Origin: a virus
Reading direction: 5' to 3' (one strand)
IMG/VR virus record: IMGVR_UViG_3300031696_000001
Span: 1 to 62,169 of that record
Length of the DNA: 62,169 nt
The notes beneath the pieces are model-generated. The model was not told the DNA's origin, searched no databases, and saw only the letters and a program-made list of their open reading frames with translations. The position numbers and the translations under genes were made by a program. Positions 38,872 through 48,872 of the stretch are shown here, piece by piece; positions within the stretch are counted from its first letter, which is position 1, and every line of letters starts with the position of its first letter.

Positions 38872-39792
38872 ATGGCATATATTACAGATTATCAATACTA
38901 TGAAAACGGAGGAGTTATTCCTGAAGACGCTAACTGGGGTTCTTATCAATATGTAACATTAGAAAATATTGTAAATAATTTTATGTTAATGTATCAAGGT
39001 AATAATGAAATTATAAATAATATAAATCGTTATCAAGTTATATTTCATGCAAAGAGAGGAATTCAAGAATTGAATTACGATGCAATGAAAGAAATAAAAA
39101 TATTAGAATTACAAGTTTGTGATCAGTTAAGATTTGTGTTACCACCAGATTATGTTAATTGGGTAAGGATATCAGAAATGAGAGATGGAATGTTATTTCC
39201 TTTAACAGAAAATATTCAAACCAATTGGAGTGGAGCTTATTTGCAAGATCATGACTGTAAAGTATTATTTGATATAGATGGAAATGTTATTAAACCTCAT
39301 GATTCTTTCTTTGATATAGAAAGGTTGGCTGGTAAACAACAAAACATGTATTTAGGTAGTGGTCCTTATAATGGTCAGATGGGATGGAATGTAGATGGTA
39401 ATTGGTGTTTTGATTATAATGTGCAAGGACGATTCGGATTAAATACAGAAACTGCAAATGTAAATCCTACTTTTAGTATTAATAAAAAAGGAGGTGTAAT
39501 TAATTTTACATCAGTAATGTCAGGTAAGTATGTGGTATTAGAATATGTTTCTGATGGAATGGAAAATGGTGATGATTCAAACGTGAGTGTAAATAAAATG
39601 TTTGAAGATTTTATATATGCATATATTAAATACGCTATTTTAAATAGTAGACATGGAGCTCAAGAATATATTATCAATAGAGCAAGAAAAGATAAATCAT
39701 CTTTATTAAGAAATGCTAAAATAAGATTAAGTAATATACACCCAGGGAGGCTTCTAATGAATATGAGGGGTCAGAATAAATTGATAAAATAA
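38872..39792 (+). CDS. tail tubular/ring protein (306 aa)
   Basis: A 306-residue protein: NNINRYQVIFHAKRGIQELN, DQLRFVLPPDYVNWVRISEM and the C-terminal helices KMFEDFIYAYIKYAILNSRH and RNAKIRLSNIHPGRLLMNMR. This pattern is that of the gp11-like tubular/ring proteins of podoviruses in the crAss-like group. It links the connector to the nozzle protein encoded next. Confidence 0.82.
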   Translation: MAYITDYQYYENGGVIPEDANWGSYQYVTLENIVNNFMLMYQGNNEIINNINRYQVIFHAKRGIQELNYDAMKEIKILELQVCDQLRFVLPPDYVNWVRISEMRDGMLFPLTENIQTNWSGAYLQDHDCKVLFDIDGNVIKPHDSFFDIERLAGKQQNMYLGSGPYNGQMGWNVDGNWCFDYNVQGRFGLNTETANVNPTFSINKKGGVINFTSVMSGKYVVLEYVSDGMENGDDSNVSVNKMFEDFIYAYIKYAILNSRHGAQEYIINRARKDKSSLLRNAKIRLSNIHPGRLLMNMRGQNKLIK

Positions 39793-39793
39793 T

Positions 39794-42700
39794 ATGGCAC
39801 AATCACGTACTGATTTCATAGCTGGGAAGATGAATAAAACGGTGGACGAAAGGTTAGTTCCACAAGGAGAATATGTAGACGCTTTAAATGTTAGGTTAGG
39901 ATCTACTGAGGGTACTGAAATAGGCGCTGTAGAGAACTCTAAGGGAAATACTCTTCTTGCAGATGTTCAGTATGGTGGATCCACCTTAAGTCCTGCAGCA
40001 AGGACTATAGGAGTTTATGAGGATGGGGTTAATGAGACTCTATACTGGTTTATAAATGATCCTTCTAATGCAAACTCTGTAGTAACGGGAAAAGTAGATT
40101 TAATAGTTTCTTATAATACAAACACTTCTACTTTAATATATCATGTTATTAGTACATCTGTTTTAAATTTTGATAAAGAGTTTTTAATAACAGGAGTTAG
40201 TAAAATAGAAAATCTTTTATTTTTTACTGATGATTTAAATCCTCCAAGAGTTATAAATGTACAAAAATCACCACCAGGATATTTACAGCCTTTTGCAAAT
40301 ATAGATCTGTTAGTAGAAGAAGATATTAGTGTAATTGTAAAACCACCAGGTTATGAATATTACGATCCTCTTACACAAGTTGCTCCTTTAGGAACACCTC
40401 ATGTAGAATTACTTGATATTCTACCACCAGATCAAGATAACCCTTTATACCCTAATCAAATTACTGTTGGAGGGGAACAGAATTATATAAAAACAAGATT
40501 TTTATCTTTTGCATACAGATATAGATATGAGGATGGTGGGTATAGTGCTATATCTTTATTTTCACTTCCAGCATTTCAACCCGAATCATTTCAATTTAGT
40601 ATTCAAAACTATTTAAATGCTGGTATGTTTAATAGGTACAATGCCTGTAATGTTACCTTTTCTACAGGACCGAAACAGGTAGTAGAAGTAGATTTACTTT
40701 ATAAGCAGACAACAAGTAATGTTATATATGTAATTAAAAGATATAACAAGGTAGATGAAGGATGGTCAAATAATGACTTTCACACAATTCTATTTGATAA
40801 CAGTGAAATATATACGACATTAGGGTCAGATGAATTATTAAGATTATATGATAATGTACCAAGAATTGCTAAGGCTCAAACTATTCAAGGTAATAGATTG
40901 ATTTATGGTAATTATGTAGATGGGTATGATATTAAAGATGCTCCAGGTGGAAATGAAATAAGGATAGAATATAATACACAACCTTTTTCAGAAGATATTG
41001 CAGGAGAAAAAATAGGTGATGCTGGAGCTACTAATCCTATCGTTTCTTCTTCACCCTATACTATATCAGGTACTTCAGTTTCAGGACAAGATTCTGTACT
41101 TACATGGGATCTTTCAGCGGCTAATATTGCAGGTGGAATTCCAATAGGAACAGTGTTTAATTTTAGATTTGAAATAGCTACAACTACTACAATAAGTGGA
41201 TTTAATCAGCAATCTCCATTTACTATAAGCATGACATTTACTGCAGATCAAGTTTATGCAGATGCTACCGCTATGTGTGCTTCTCAAGAATTTAGAAATA
41301 GAATAGGAGGGTCTATAGGTCAAAATCAAGGAATAATGTCAGACCTTTATCCTTGTAATAATTCTGATTCAGGAGCTACATTATCAGATAAATTTTATGG
41401 AGAGGCAGCAGAAATAATTACAGGAACTGCTTTTGAATTAGTTAATGGTGGTAGAGACGCTGCAGACGCATGTACTCCATCAATATTTCCTGCGCCATGT
41501 AATACTACTATTATGGGTTCTGGAACAACTTCCTGTGGTCCTAATCCACCAAATACAATTCTATGCTCTACTGGTGTATTAACAGATGATACTGCTGGTG
41601 TAGATTTTACTGATCCACTTCAATTTCCACCAAATGGTATTGCTGTAGGAGATATAGTTAAAGACAATACAACAGGGTTTACTGCAGAAGCTATAGCTCC
41701 AATAGGTACTAATACTTTGGTTTTAATAAATACTGTATCTGGATTTACACCTAATGGGTTAGATGATGCTGTAGCATTATTAGAGGTGTCAGGCGCTGAC
41801 TATCAAGTATTTTCAGGAGGGGCAGGAACAGCTTCTTGTTCTCCACAGGGGTTTACATATATTTCTGATGCAACTACTACTCCAGATGGATTTAGTATTG
41901 CTCTTCCTTCTACTCAATATTATGATGGAACAACTTCAGAATATATATACTATTATTTTGTACCCTACGGATGTACAGCTGGATACTTTCTAACCTCTGA
42001 TCAAGGTAGTTTACACTCTAATAGAGATTATGAGACAGGGATTGTTTATATGGATGATCAAGGTAGAGCGTCTACTGTATTAGTAAGTAATGAGAATACC
42101 ACATTTTTTGATCCTCAGACATCTGTTTTAAAAAATAAAATAAAAGTAACTCTTGATAATAAACCTCCATACTGGGCTACAAAATATAAGTTTGTAGTTA
42201 AACCAAGTGAGGGTACTTATTTTACTATATTCTCTAATATATTTTACCCTCAAGATGGTTCTGGAAAAGATCCATCTAATGTAGATAATGCTAACGACCC
42301 AAGTTTAGTATGGTTTAAGTTGGATGGTAATAATCAGAATTTAGTAAAAGTAGGTGATGAGCTTATAGTAAAAGTAGATACAGCAGGGCCTGTTTTAGAT
42401 GAAGAGAAAACTACGGTGTTAGCAATTGAATCTTTTAGTTCTCAAGGTATTACAAAAAATTCTTTAAAAGGATTATACATGTTACTTAAGCCAGGAGGAT
42501 GGACTATTGAATCTACTAAACAAAATTACTTTAGAGGAGCAAAAAATAAAGATGCTGATGATAAAGGAAATTTTACAAAAGGATGTATTGATAATTATTC
42601 TCTTAATGTGGATGAATCATCAACAGTAAATCCTAAAGTACCTTATGATATTCCTGCTGGATCAAGTATTAGGATAAAAATTAGTAACTGGCGTGGTGGT

Positions 42701-45034
42701 GGTGGTGGTAATTGTGATAGTAAAAAATTAAAATATGACAAAAGTTTTGTGTCAACAACTGACTACCCAGATTTTCATGCATGGTCAGTAGGTGATGATT
42801 TACAAAGCCAAATGAATAAAGCTAATTCTTCTACAGCTTATGAGATGAACATTAAATTTAATCCTGCTCTTGCTGGTGGTGGATGTGTTTCTACTCAATT
42901 TACAGCTGTGTGTAAGGTAAGAAAATCTGGTAATGGAGGAATGTATTTTGTAAACTCCTGTGGTATACCAAGATGTTGGGAATGGACAGAATATTATAAT
43001 GGTCACTGTCAGACTCTTATTGAAGTAACAAGAGGAGGTTCATTATTAGTGTGGGAGACAGTTCCTTTAGATGCTGATCCAAATTTATTTTATGATGCTT
43101 CAGATTTATTAGATATTAAATCTGCTACTCCAGGTGGTACTCGAAACCACATGGCTGATAGAACTTTTGTACCAGGGCCTAATACATATACTTTTGATGA
43201 TGGAGGGCAAAATCAAAATATAGATTTAGGAGTTCCTTTAATTACAAACTTAGATTTTATAAACTGTTTTACATTTGGGAATGGAGTAGAAAGTTTTAGA
43301 ATTAATGATAGCCCTTCAGGAAAAACATTTAGTTTAGGAGAAAGAGTTTTAGCTGTTTCTAATCAAGATTTTAAAGAGGCAGATCGTTTTGCTGGAATGA
43401 CATATAGCGGAGTATATAGTGATTCTAATAATTCTAATAATTTAAATGAATTTAACTTAGGATTAGTTAATTATAAAGACTTAGAAACTTCATTTGGACC
43501 TATACAAATATTACATTCCAGAGAGACTGATATACTTACTTTACAAGAAGATAGAATATCTTATGTATTAGCAAAAAAGAATGTTATTACTGATTCTACT
43601 GGCGGAGGAGCTATTTCCTCTGTGCCTGAAGTTTTAGGAACGCAAATTGCAAGAATAGAAGAATTTGGTATTAGTTTTAATCCTGAAAGTTTTTCTGCTT
43701 GGGGAGAACAAATATTTTTTACAGATACTAAAAGAGGATCCGTTATTAATTTAAGAGGGTCAGATAGAGGTAATGATAAAATTGAAATTGTTTCTCGTTA
43801 TGGTATGAACTCATGGTTTAGAGATAGATTTAACGCTACCCTAACAAGCCAAAAATTAGGTGCTTACGACCCTTACATGAATGAGTATGTATTAACTATA
43901 AATAATGAATCAGTTCCAAGACCAAAATCTAAACTTCCTTGTGGTACTACTATTAGTCAATTAGGTAATTCTGGAACTCTTACTTATGATGTTGATTTAG
44001 GATTAAATATAGGAGATATTAATATTCCTTATACTGTAACTTTAGGTAGTATTACTATTAATGTAACTTGGAATGGAGTGGTTTATAGTTCAGGAGTTTT
44101 AACACCAGCATCAACTTCAACTTTTAGTTTTGCAAAAACAACTAACGCTCCAACAATTGCAGAAGTAGAGATTGTAGCTTCAGTAGCAAGTACTTATGAC
44201 ATTGAAGTAGAGTGTGCTCCTGAAATTCCTGTAACAATTATACAGGTAGTGGTTAACTCACCTAATTATGATACCCAAACTATACACACTAATTATAGCT
44301 GTACTGATGGTTCATATATTAGTCCCTTTACAGGAATATCTCCTTCAATATTAGTTATACCTCAACCTTCTGAATATCTAATAAGTAATGGGTTTAGAGG
44401 TGTAGGTAATTTTCCATATGATGGTTGGGATGTAACACTTAGAACTGAACAAATAAATCCTGATAATTTTAATTTTGATCCAAATATTCATAAGCTTAAA
44501 ATATTATCTTCTAATACCCTATACACTAATAGTAATGCAGATATAAATGCATTGTTAGCGGCTTCAAGTGTAGCGGGTGGTGGTGTATATACTAATCCAT
44601 CAGCTGGAATATTTCAAGCAACTGAGACAGCATTTAGTATGCCACTTGGTAATCTATATGTATATTTAGTTTGGGAGTTTGTTTTTGAAAATAGTCAAAC
44701 AGTATGTTACTGTTCTACAAGTGCACAAGATGCGTGTTGTGACTGTATACTGCCATGTGAAACAGCTTACTTTAGTCCTCAAGTGCAAGGTCAAACTGGA
44801 GTCTGTAGTGTAAATATTAATAGTCCAGGAAATCTTGGTCAATTAGGATTTAATGGAACAGGATCAATACCTACAATAGGAGATATTGTATTTGATTCAA
44901 GTAATTGTGATAATGGTAATTATTTAGCTAATGGTTTTTATGTTGTAACTCCTGGTTCAACAGCTACAGTTCCTAAAAATTGGATTCAAATAGGTGTTAA
45001 TGGTGAAGTAATAGGTTCAGGAGTATGTCCTTAA
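39794..45034 (+). CDS. giant nozzle/muzzle tail protein (1746 aa)
   Basis: A 1746-residue tail protein. FIAGKMNKTVDERLVPQGEY, VDALNVRLGSTEGTEIGAVE at the start is the hallmark of the tail-tubular-B/muzzle proteins of crAss-like and Bacteroidota podoviruses. A beta-propeller-like middle follows with VGVYEDGVNETLYWFIN and IENLLFFTDDLNPPRVINVQ. The C-terminal part is Cys-rich (SVTCYCSTSAQDACCDCILP-like cluster near 1655). It is far longer than T7 gp12 (794 residues), so it probably carries inserted receptor or lytic modules. It forms the lower tail. Confidence 0.85.
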   Translation: MAQSRTDFIAGKMNKTVDERLVPQGEYVDALNVRLGSTEGTEIGAVENSKGNTLLADVQYGGSTLSPAARTIGVYEDGVNETLYWFINDPSNANSVVTGKVDLIVSYNTNTSTLIYHVISTSVLNFDKEFLITGVSKIENLLFFTDDLNPPRVINVQKSPPGYLQPFANIDLLVEEDISVIVKPPGYEYYDPLTQVAPLGTPHVELLDILPPDQDNPLYPNQITVGGEQNYIKTRFLSFAYRYRYEDGGYSAISLFSLPAFQPESFQFSIQNYLNAGMFNRYNACNVTFSTGPKQVVEVDLLYKQTTSNVIYVIKRYNKVDEGWSNNDFHTILFDNSEIYTTLGSDELLRLYDNVPRIAKAQTIQGNRLIYGNYVDGYDIKDAPGGNEIRIEYNTQPFSEDIAGEKIGDAGATNPIVSSSPYTISGTSVSGQDSVLTWDLSAANIAGGIPIGTVFNFRFEIATTTTISGFNQQSPFTISMTFTADQVYADATAMCASQEFRNRIGGSIGQNQGIMSDLYPCNNSDSGATLSDKFYGEAAEIITGTAFELVNGGRDAADACTPSIFPAPCNTTIMGSGTTSCGPNPPNTILCSTGVLTDDTAGVDFTDPLQFPPNGIAVGDIVKDNTTGFTAEAIAPIGTNTLVLINTVSGFTPNGLDDAVALLEVSGADYQVFSGGAGTASCSPQGFTYISDATTTPDGFSIALPSTQYYDGTTSEYIYYYFVPYGCTAGYFLTSDQGSLHSNRDYETGIVYMDDQGRASTVLVSNENTTFFDPQTSVLKNKIKVTLDNKPPYWATKYKFVVKPSEGTYFTIFSNIFYPQDGSGKDPSNVDNANDPSLVWFKLDGNNQNLVKVGDELIVKVDTAGPVLDEEKTTVLAIESFSSQGITKNSLKGLYMLLKPGGWTIESTKQNYFRGAKNKDADDKGNFTKGCIDNYSLNVDESSTVNPKVPYDIPAGSSIRIKISNWRGGGGGNCDSKKLKYDKSFVSTTDYPDFHAWSVGDDLQSQMNKANSSTAYEMNIKFNPALAGGGCVSTQFTAVCKVRKSGNGGMYFVNSCGIPRCWEWTEYYNGHCQTLIEVTRGGSLLVWETVPLDADPNLFYDASDLLDIKSATPGGTRNHMADRTFVPGPNTYTFDDGGQNQNIDLGVPLITNLDFINCFTFGNGVESFRINDSPSGKTFSLGERVLAVSNQDFKEADRFAGMTYSGVYSDSNNSNNLNEFNLGLVNYKDLETSFGPIQILHSRETDILTLQEDRISYVLAKKNVITDSTGGGAISSVPEVLGTQIARIEEFGISFNPESFSAWGEQIFFTDTKRGSVINLRGSDRGNDKIEIVSRYGMNSWFRDRFNATLTSQKLGAYDPYMNEYVLTINNESVPRPKSKLPCGTTISQLGNSGTLTYDVDLGLNIGDINIPYTVTLGSITINVTWNGVVYSSGVLTPASTSTFSFAKTTNAPTIAEVEIVASVASTYDIEVECAPEIPVTIIQVVVNSPNYDTQTIHTNYSCTDGSYISPFTGISPSILVIPQPSEYLISNGFRGVGNFPYDGWDVTLRTEQINPDNFNFDPNIHKLKILSSNTLYTNSNADINALLAASSVAGGGVYTNPSAGIFQATETAFSMPLGNLYVYLVWEFVFENSQTVCYCSTSAQDACCDCILPCETAYFSPQVQGQTGVCSVNINSPGNLGQLGFNGTGSIPTIGDIVFDSSNCDNGNYLANGFYVVTPGSTATVPKNWIQIGVNGEVIGSGVCP

Positions 45035-45039
45035 TAAAT

Positions 45040-45060
45040 AATAAAATAAAATAAAATAAA
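45040..45060. repeat. TAAAA tandem run before the 841-residue gene
   Basis: The leader is a short tandem of taaaa units (about four copies). It keeps the ribosome-binding region unstructured, as elsewhere in this genome. Confidence 0.6.
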
Positions 45061-47586
45061 ATGTCAAATCCTTCGTGTAATAATCAAACTCAAGTATATT
45101 GGAACGGAACTTCTTTCTTTTCAGCTACTGCATTTTTTAGTGATTCTACTCTTACAACTCCATCACCTGACGGGTGGTATGCTTTTGGTGGTATGATTAG
45201 GCAAATTTTAAACGGTGTTTTATTAAGTGCTGTTCCTTGTGATTCATGTGTAATCCCTTGTGGTGATCCCTTTATGTTTAATGGTGGAGGAACTGGTAAG
45301 TATATAATTAATTTTGGTATGGGGCTTACTTCAGGTGCGGCTGTTATTACTTTTAATACTGGTATTAGTGAAACAACTTGGTTTCCTGTTCCAGATCAGT
45401 GCACATGGACTTATGACGGTGTTAGTGCTTCTGAATACAGCTCTTTAACAGGCGGTTATATGAAAGGACTTATCGGAGGTCCAGATGGAACTAACCCTAA
45501 TAACTCTGGACTTAAGTTTTGTCTTTACCAACAAAATCCTGCAGGGCTAACGACTGTAAACTTAGGTACTGGAGGATTACAGTCAGTTGGAGAGGAGTAC
45601 CCTTATGATATATCTTTAAATAATTTTCCTTCTTCTGGGCCTATAGTCAATTTAGGAAGTCAAGTTGGACCTATTGGATGGACAGGATTAACTAATAATG
45701 CAGGGGCATATCAATCTACATTATTAAATTGGAATTGCGCAGATAAAACAACAGTGAATTGCGGTGGTGGAAATAGTAGTGTAGGAGGAGTAAATACTGG
45801 TATGTTAGGCGTCCCTTCAAGTCCTTATAATGATAGCCTTCCTTTAGCTCCAAACTTACAATCATTTTCTCCAGGAGGAAATACTCAGTGGAATGCTCAA
45901 GGAAATGAAACACGTAATAGTGTAATGGTAGTACCATCTCCACCCAATACAACTTCTAATGTATTAACAATATCTATTGTTGGTCCTTGCTCCAGCACAT
46001 GGTGGGCAATTGATGTTAAATGTCCAGAGCCATTAACAAAAATACCATGCTCAACAACATTTGGTGATTTAGAAGAGCCTTCAATTGGGCAATTAAAAAC
46101 ACCGCTTGCGGATGTTTGTGCTTATCCATTAAACAGATTTATTTATCATGTTCCCGTAGATGCTTGGGGTAATGCTAACCCTAATTCTATTTATCATGTG
46201 CCTGGAGATCTTTTTCCTTTAGCCTCTAATTTTGATCCAATTACTGGCCTTCCTTTAGGTCAGCCAAAGGGAGTTTTAGGATTGGGAGATTGGGTGTTTG
46301 AAGATGAAAACGGAGTAACTCCTGTAGCTGTTGGTGTTTATAAAACTCAGTTTGATGCATTAGATGGTTTAGGTCTTCGTAGTTGGGCGGTACAAGTTGG
46401 ACCCAGAGAATATAAAGACATGGGTTTATCTAATGTAATAGGAGGATTAGTTGCATCGCCTCCTGAAGATTATGTTGATCAAGTTTGGGCTCCAGATTGG
46501 GCAGGAGGAATTACAGCTGCAGATGTGCAACTTACTGGAGCGAGAGTACCTGGCATAGTTAGATCAATTACTCCTTGTGATCCAATTGACTCTTTTGATT
46601 GTGATCCTACAACTGGAAATTGTTCGGATCCAGGTACAGGTTTAGGTCAGTACCTTACATTATCTGATTGTAATGCTAATTGTAATCCACCTCAATCTTG
46701 GGATTGTGTTGGAGGAAACTGTGTAGATCCAGGTACAGGTTTAGGCCAGTACTCTACATTATCTGCTTGTAATGCTGTTTGTAATCCTATAGCTCCTTGT
46801 AGTGGATCTTTTGCTACACCAATATTACCTGTAGGGCAATATAATATAGATATGGATGCAGGTTCAACAACGGGAGCAGTTATTATTCGTTTTGAGCCAT
46901 ACCAAGTTCCTGATAGATGCACATGGACGTATGATGGCGTTAGTGCATCGGAATATAGTTCTCCTACTGTTGGGTATCTACAAGGATTAATAGGGTCAGA
47001 GGATGGTGGTGGAGTAAATGGTTGTGGACAACCAAGTGGATCAAATCCAATGATTACAAATGCAGATGGTTCAGATGGAGTGCAGTTTGCTGGTACTATT
47101 TCAAATTGGGATCCTATTACAAGTACGTTTATTTCAACAGGGAGTTCAGTAAATATGGGTCCTTATACTAATCAGGCTGCTGGAGGCGTTACTCTTACAG
47201 CAGACGCTGCAGGGCCTGGATATAGTATGATGGTAGTACCAAAACCTAATGCAACTCCATCTTTAATGTCATTTCAGATGGATGGTCCTTGTGGTTCAAC
47301 TATATTTAATTTTGAAGCAAATTGCCCTGTTGAATTATCTTTAAAAAATCGTGGTGTTTTAGGCGGTATATGCCAAGCTTATACTACTGATTTTTATACA
47401 GCATCTCCACATACAACTGATGGATTAAGCCAATTCAATTTACAGGTTCATGACTGGGTGTTTGAAGATATAAACGGTGTAACTCCTTTACCTGCAGGTG
47501 ATTATCCTGCAAGATTCCCAGGAGGTCCACATAAAATAATGACGGTATCAAGTAATGGAGTTATAACTGCACTTGTAGGATGCTAA
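45061..47586 (+). CDS. putative receptor-binding tail protein with internal duplications (841 aa)
   Basis: An 841-residue Cys/Pro/Gly-rich protein. CTWTYDGVSASEYSS occurs twice (about residues 118 and 620), WVFED.NGVTP twice (about 418 and 800), and a Cys-rich 30-residue unit CVDPGTGLGQYSTLSACNA twice in tandem (about 520-580). These duplications indicate two related beta domains separated by a Cys knot-like hinge. Position after the nozzle gene and the modular make-up suggest host recognition; no enzymatic motif is seen. Confidence 0.7.
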   Translation: MSNPSCNNQTQVYWNGTSFFSATAFFSDSTLTTPSPDGWYAFGGMIRQILNGVLLSAVPCDSCVIPCGDPFMFNGGGTGKYIINFGMGLTSGAAVITFNTGISETTWFPVPDQCTWTYDGVSASEYSSLTGGYMKGLIGGPDGTNPNNSGLKFCLYQQNPAGLTTVNLGTGGLQSVGEEYPYDISLNNFPSSGPIVNLGSQVGPIGWTGLTNNAGAYQSTLLNWNCADKTTVNCGGGNSSVGGVNTGMLGVPSSPYNDSLPLAPNLQSFSPGGNTQWNAQGNETRNSVMVVPSPPNTTSNVLTISIVGPCSSTWWAIDVKCPEPLTKIPCSTTFGDLEEPSIGQLKTPLADVCAYPLNRFIYHVPVDAWGNANPNSIYHVPGDLFPLASNFDPITGLPLGQPKGVLGLGDWVFEDENGVTPVAVGVYKTQFDALDGLGLRSWAVQVGPREYKDMGLSNVIGGLVASPPEDYVDQVWAPDWAGGITAADVQLTGARVPGIVRSITPCDPIDSFDCDPTTGNCSDPGTGLGQYLTLSDCNANCNPPQSWDCVGGNCVDPGTGLGQYSTLSACNAVCNPIAPCSGSFATPILPVGQYNIDMDAGSTTGAVIIRFEPYQVPDRCTWTYDGVSASEYSSPTVGYLQGLIGSEDGGGVNGCGQPSGSNPMITNADGSDGVQFAGTISNWDPITSTFISTGSSVNMGPYTNQAAGGVTLTADAAGPGYSMMVVPKPNATPSLMSFQMDGPCGSTIFNFEANCPVELSLKNRGVLGGICQAYTTDFYTASPHTTDGLSQFNLQVHDWVFEDINGVTPLPAGDYPARFPGGPHKIMTVSSNGVITALVGC

Positions 47587-47599
47587 TAAATAAATAAAT

Positions 47600-48439
47600 A
47601 TGCCAAAACAATATTATCCACCAACAACATTAACATATAGCCCTGACGTACAGGGGTGGCCATCCTTCTATTCTTACTTAGCAGATTACATGGTAGGTAT
47701 GAATGGGTTTTTTTATACATGGGCGGGAGGTCAATTATATAGACACAATACAAATGTATTGCGCAATAACTATTATGGAGTACAGTATAACTCTACAATA
47801 ACTTCTGTGTTTAATGAGGCTGCTATGACTATTAAATTATTTAAGACTATGTCTTATGAGTCTGATGATAAATGGGAATGTACTTCTTTGTTTACAGACT
47901 TAAGTCAAGGGTCAATGCTGTCTACTTATTTTGTACAAAAAGAAGGAGAGTGGTTTACATTTTTAAGAGAAAATGATGGATCAGTAAACTTTAAAGCAAG
48001 ATCATCAGCTGGTATAGGGACTATACTTAGTGCTACTGGACCTATAGGTGCTATTGTTGTGACGTTTGACTTAGATGATTTAGGAAGTATAATTAGTGTA
48101 GGAGATATAGCTTATCAAGTACTACCTTCCATAGTAGTTCCTACTCCTTTAAATCCATATCCTCCAGCTGGAGCTCCTACTTTGATAGGTCCTATTGATA
48201 ATATTGTTAGAAAAAAGACAACAAATATTGCTACAGGGGTAGTTACTCTACCATCTATTACTATAAATTCTGCAGGTGTTGTTCCACTTGTTGGAAACTT
48301 TTGTTTAGGACTAAAAAATTCAGTTGCAGAGTCTCATGGTGCAAGAGGATATTACTTACATTTTACACTTGAAAATACCAATACTGATACTGTTGAATTA
48401 TTTTCAGTCGGTAGTAGTGTAATGAAAAGTTTTCCGTAG
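47600..48439 (+). CDS. tail protein (279 aa)
   Basis: A 279-residue protein starting MPKQYYPPTTLTYSPDVQGW, then PSFYSYLADYMVGMNGFFYT and GGQLYRHNTNVLRNNYYG. This start is recurrent in a tail protein of Bacteroidota podoviruses, of unknown exact place. The rest is beta-rich and ends YLHFTLENTNTDTVELFSVG. It lies between the receptor-binding-like gene and the GNAT gene. Confidence 0.75.
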   Translation: MPKQYYPPTTLTYSPDVQGWPSFYSYLADYMVGMNGFFYTWAGGQLYRHNTNVLRNNYYGVQYNSTITSVFNEAAMTIKLFKTMSYESDDKWECTSLFTDLSQGSMLSTYFVQKEGEWFTFLRENDGSVNFKARSSAGIGTILSATGPIGAIVVTFDLDDLGSIISVGDIAYQVLPSIVVPTPLNPYPPAGAPTLIGPIDNIVRKKTTNIATGVVTLPSITINSAGVVPLVGNFCLGLKNSVAESHGARGYYLHFTLENTNTDTVELFSVGSSVMKSFP

Positions 48440-48447
48440 AATTTTAC

Positions 48448-48455
48448 TATCTTTG
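48448..48455 (+). promoter_or_regulatory. promoter box with almost no leader
   Basis: TATCTTTG ends five bases before the ATG at 48461. With the usual start about five to seven bases downstream of the box, the mRNA would be leaderless or nearly so. Confidence 0.7.
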
Positions 48456-48460
48456 CATAA

Positions 48461-48871
48461 ATGAAATTAAATATACAACCACTAAAAAAAACAGACTATG
48501 AAGATATTCTGTGTGGTTGGTGGAGAGATTGGAAATGGACACCTCCTTCTAAAGACTTTTTACCTGAAGATGGGATGGGTGGTTTTATGGTTTATGATGG
48601 TGATATTCCAGTATGTGCAGGCTTTATGTATGTAACTAATTCAAAAGCAGTATGGTGTGACTGGATTATATCTAATAGATTTTATTTAGATAGACAAAAC
48701 AGGAAGGATGGCTTAGAATTATTAGTTCAAACTATAAGTGATAAGGCTGAAGGATTAGGAAAAAAATATATATATGCATTAATAAAAAATAAACCTTTAG
48801 TTAATGTATATAAAAAAGTAGGTTTTATTGAAGGGAGTACCTACACCCATGAAATGATTAAAAAAATATAA
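48461..48871 (+). CDS. GNAT-family N-acetyltransferase-like protein
   Basis: A 136-residue GNAT-fold protein. CGWWRDWKWTPPSKDFLPED and GGFMVYDGDIPVCAGFMYVT form the first strands, LGKKYIYALIKNKPLVNVYK carries the strand before the acetyl-CoA helix, and KVGFIEGSTYTHEMIKK is the typical C-terminal GF strand. Its target is unknown; GNAT proteins in this tail position are frequent in related phages. It has its own promoter box. Confidence 0.8.
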   Translation: MKLNIQPLKKTDYEDILCGWWRDWKWTPPSKDFLPEDGMGGFMVYDGDIPVCAGFMYVTNSKAVWCDWIISNRFYLDRQNRKDGLELLVQTISDKAEGLGKKYIYALIKNKPLVNVYKKVGFIEGSTYTHEMIKKI

Positions 48872-48872
48872 T

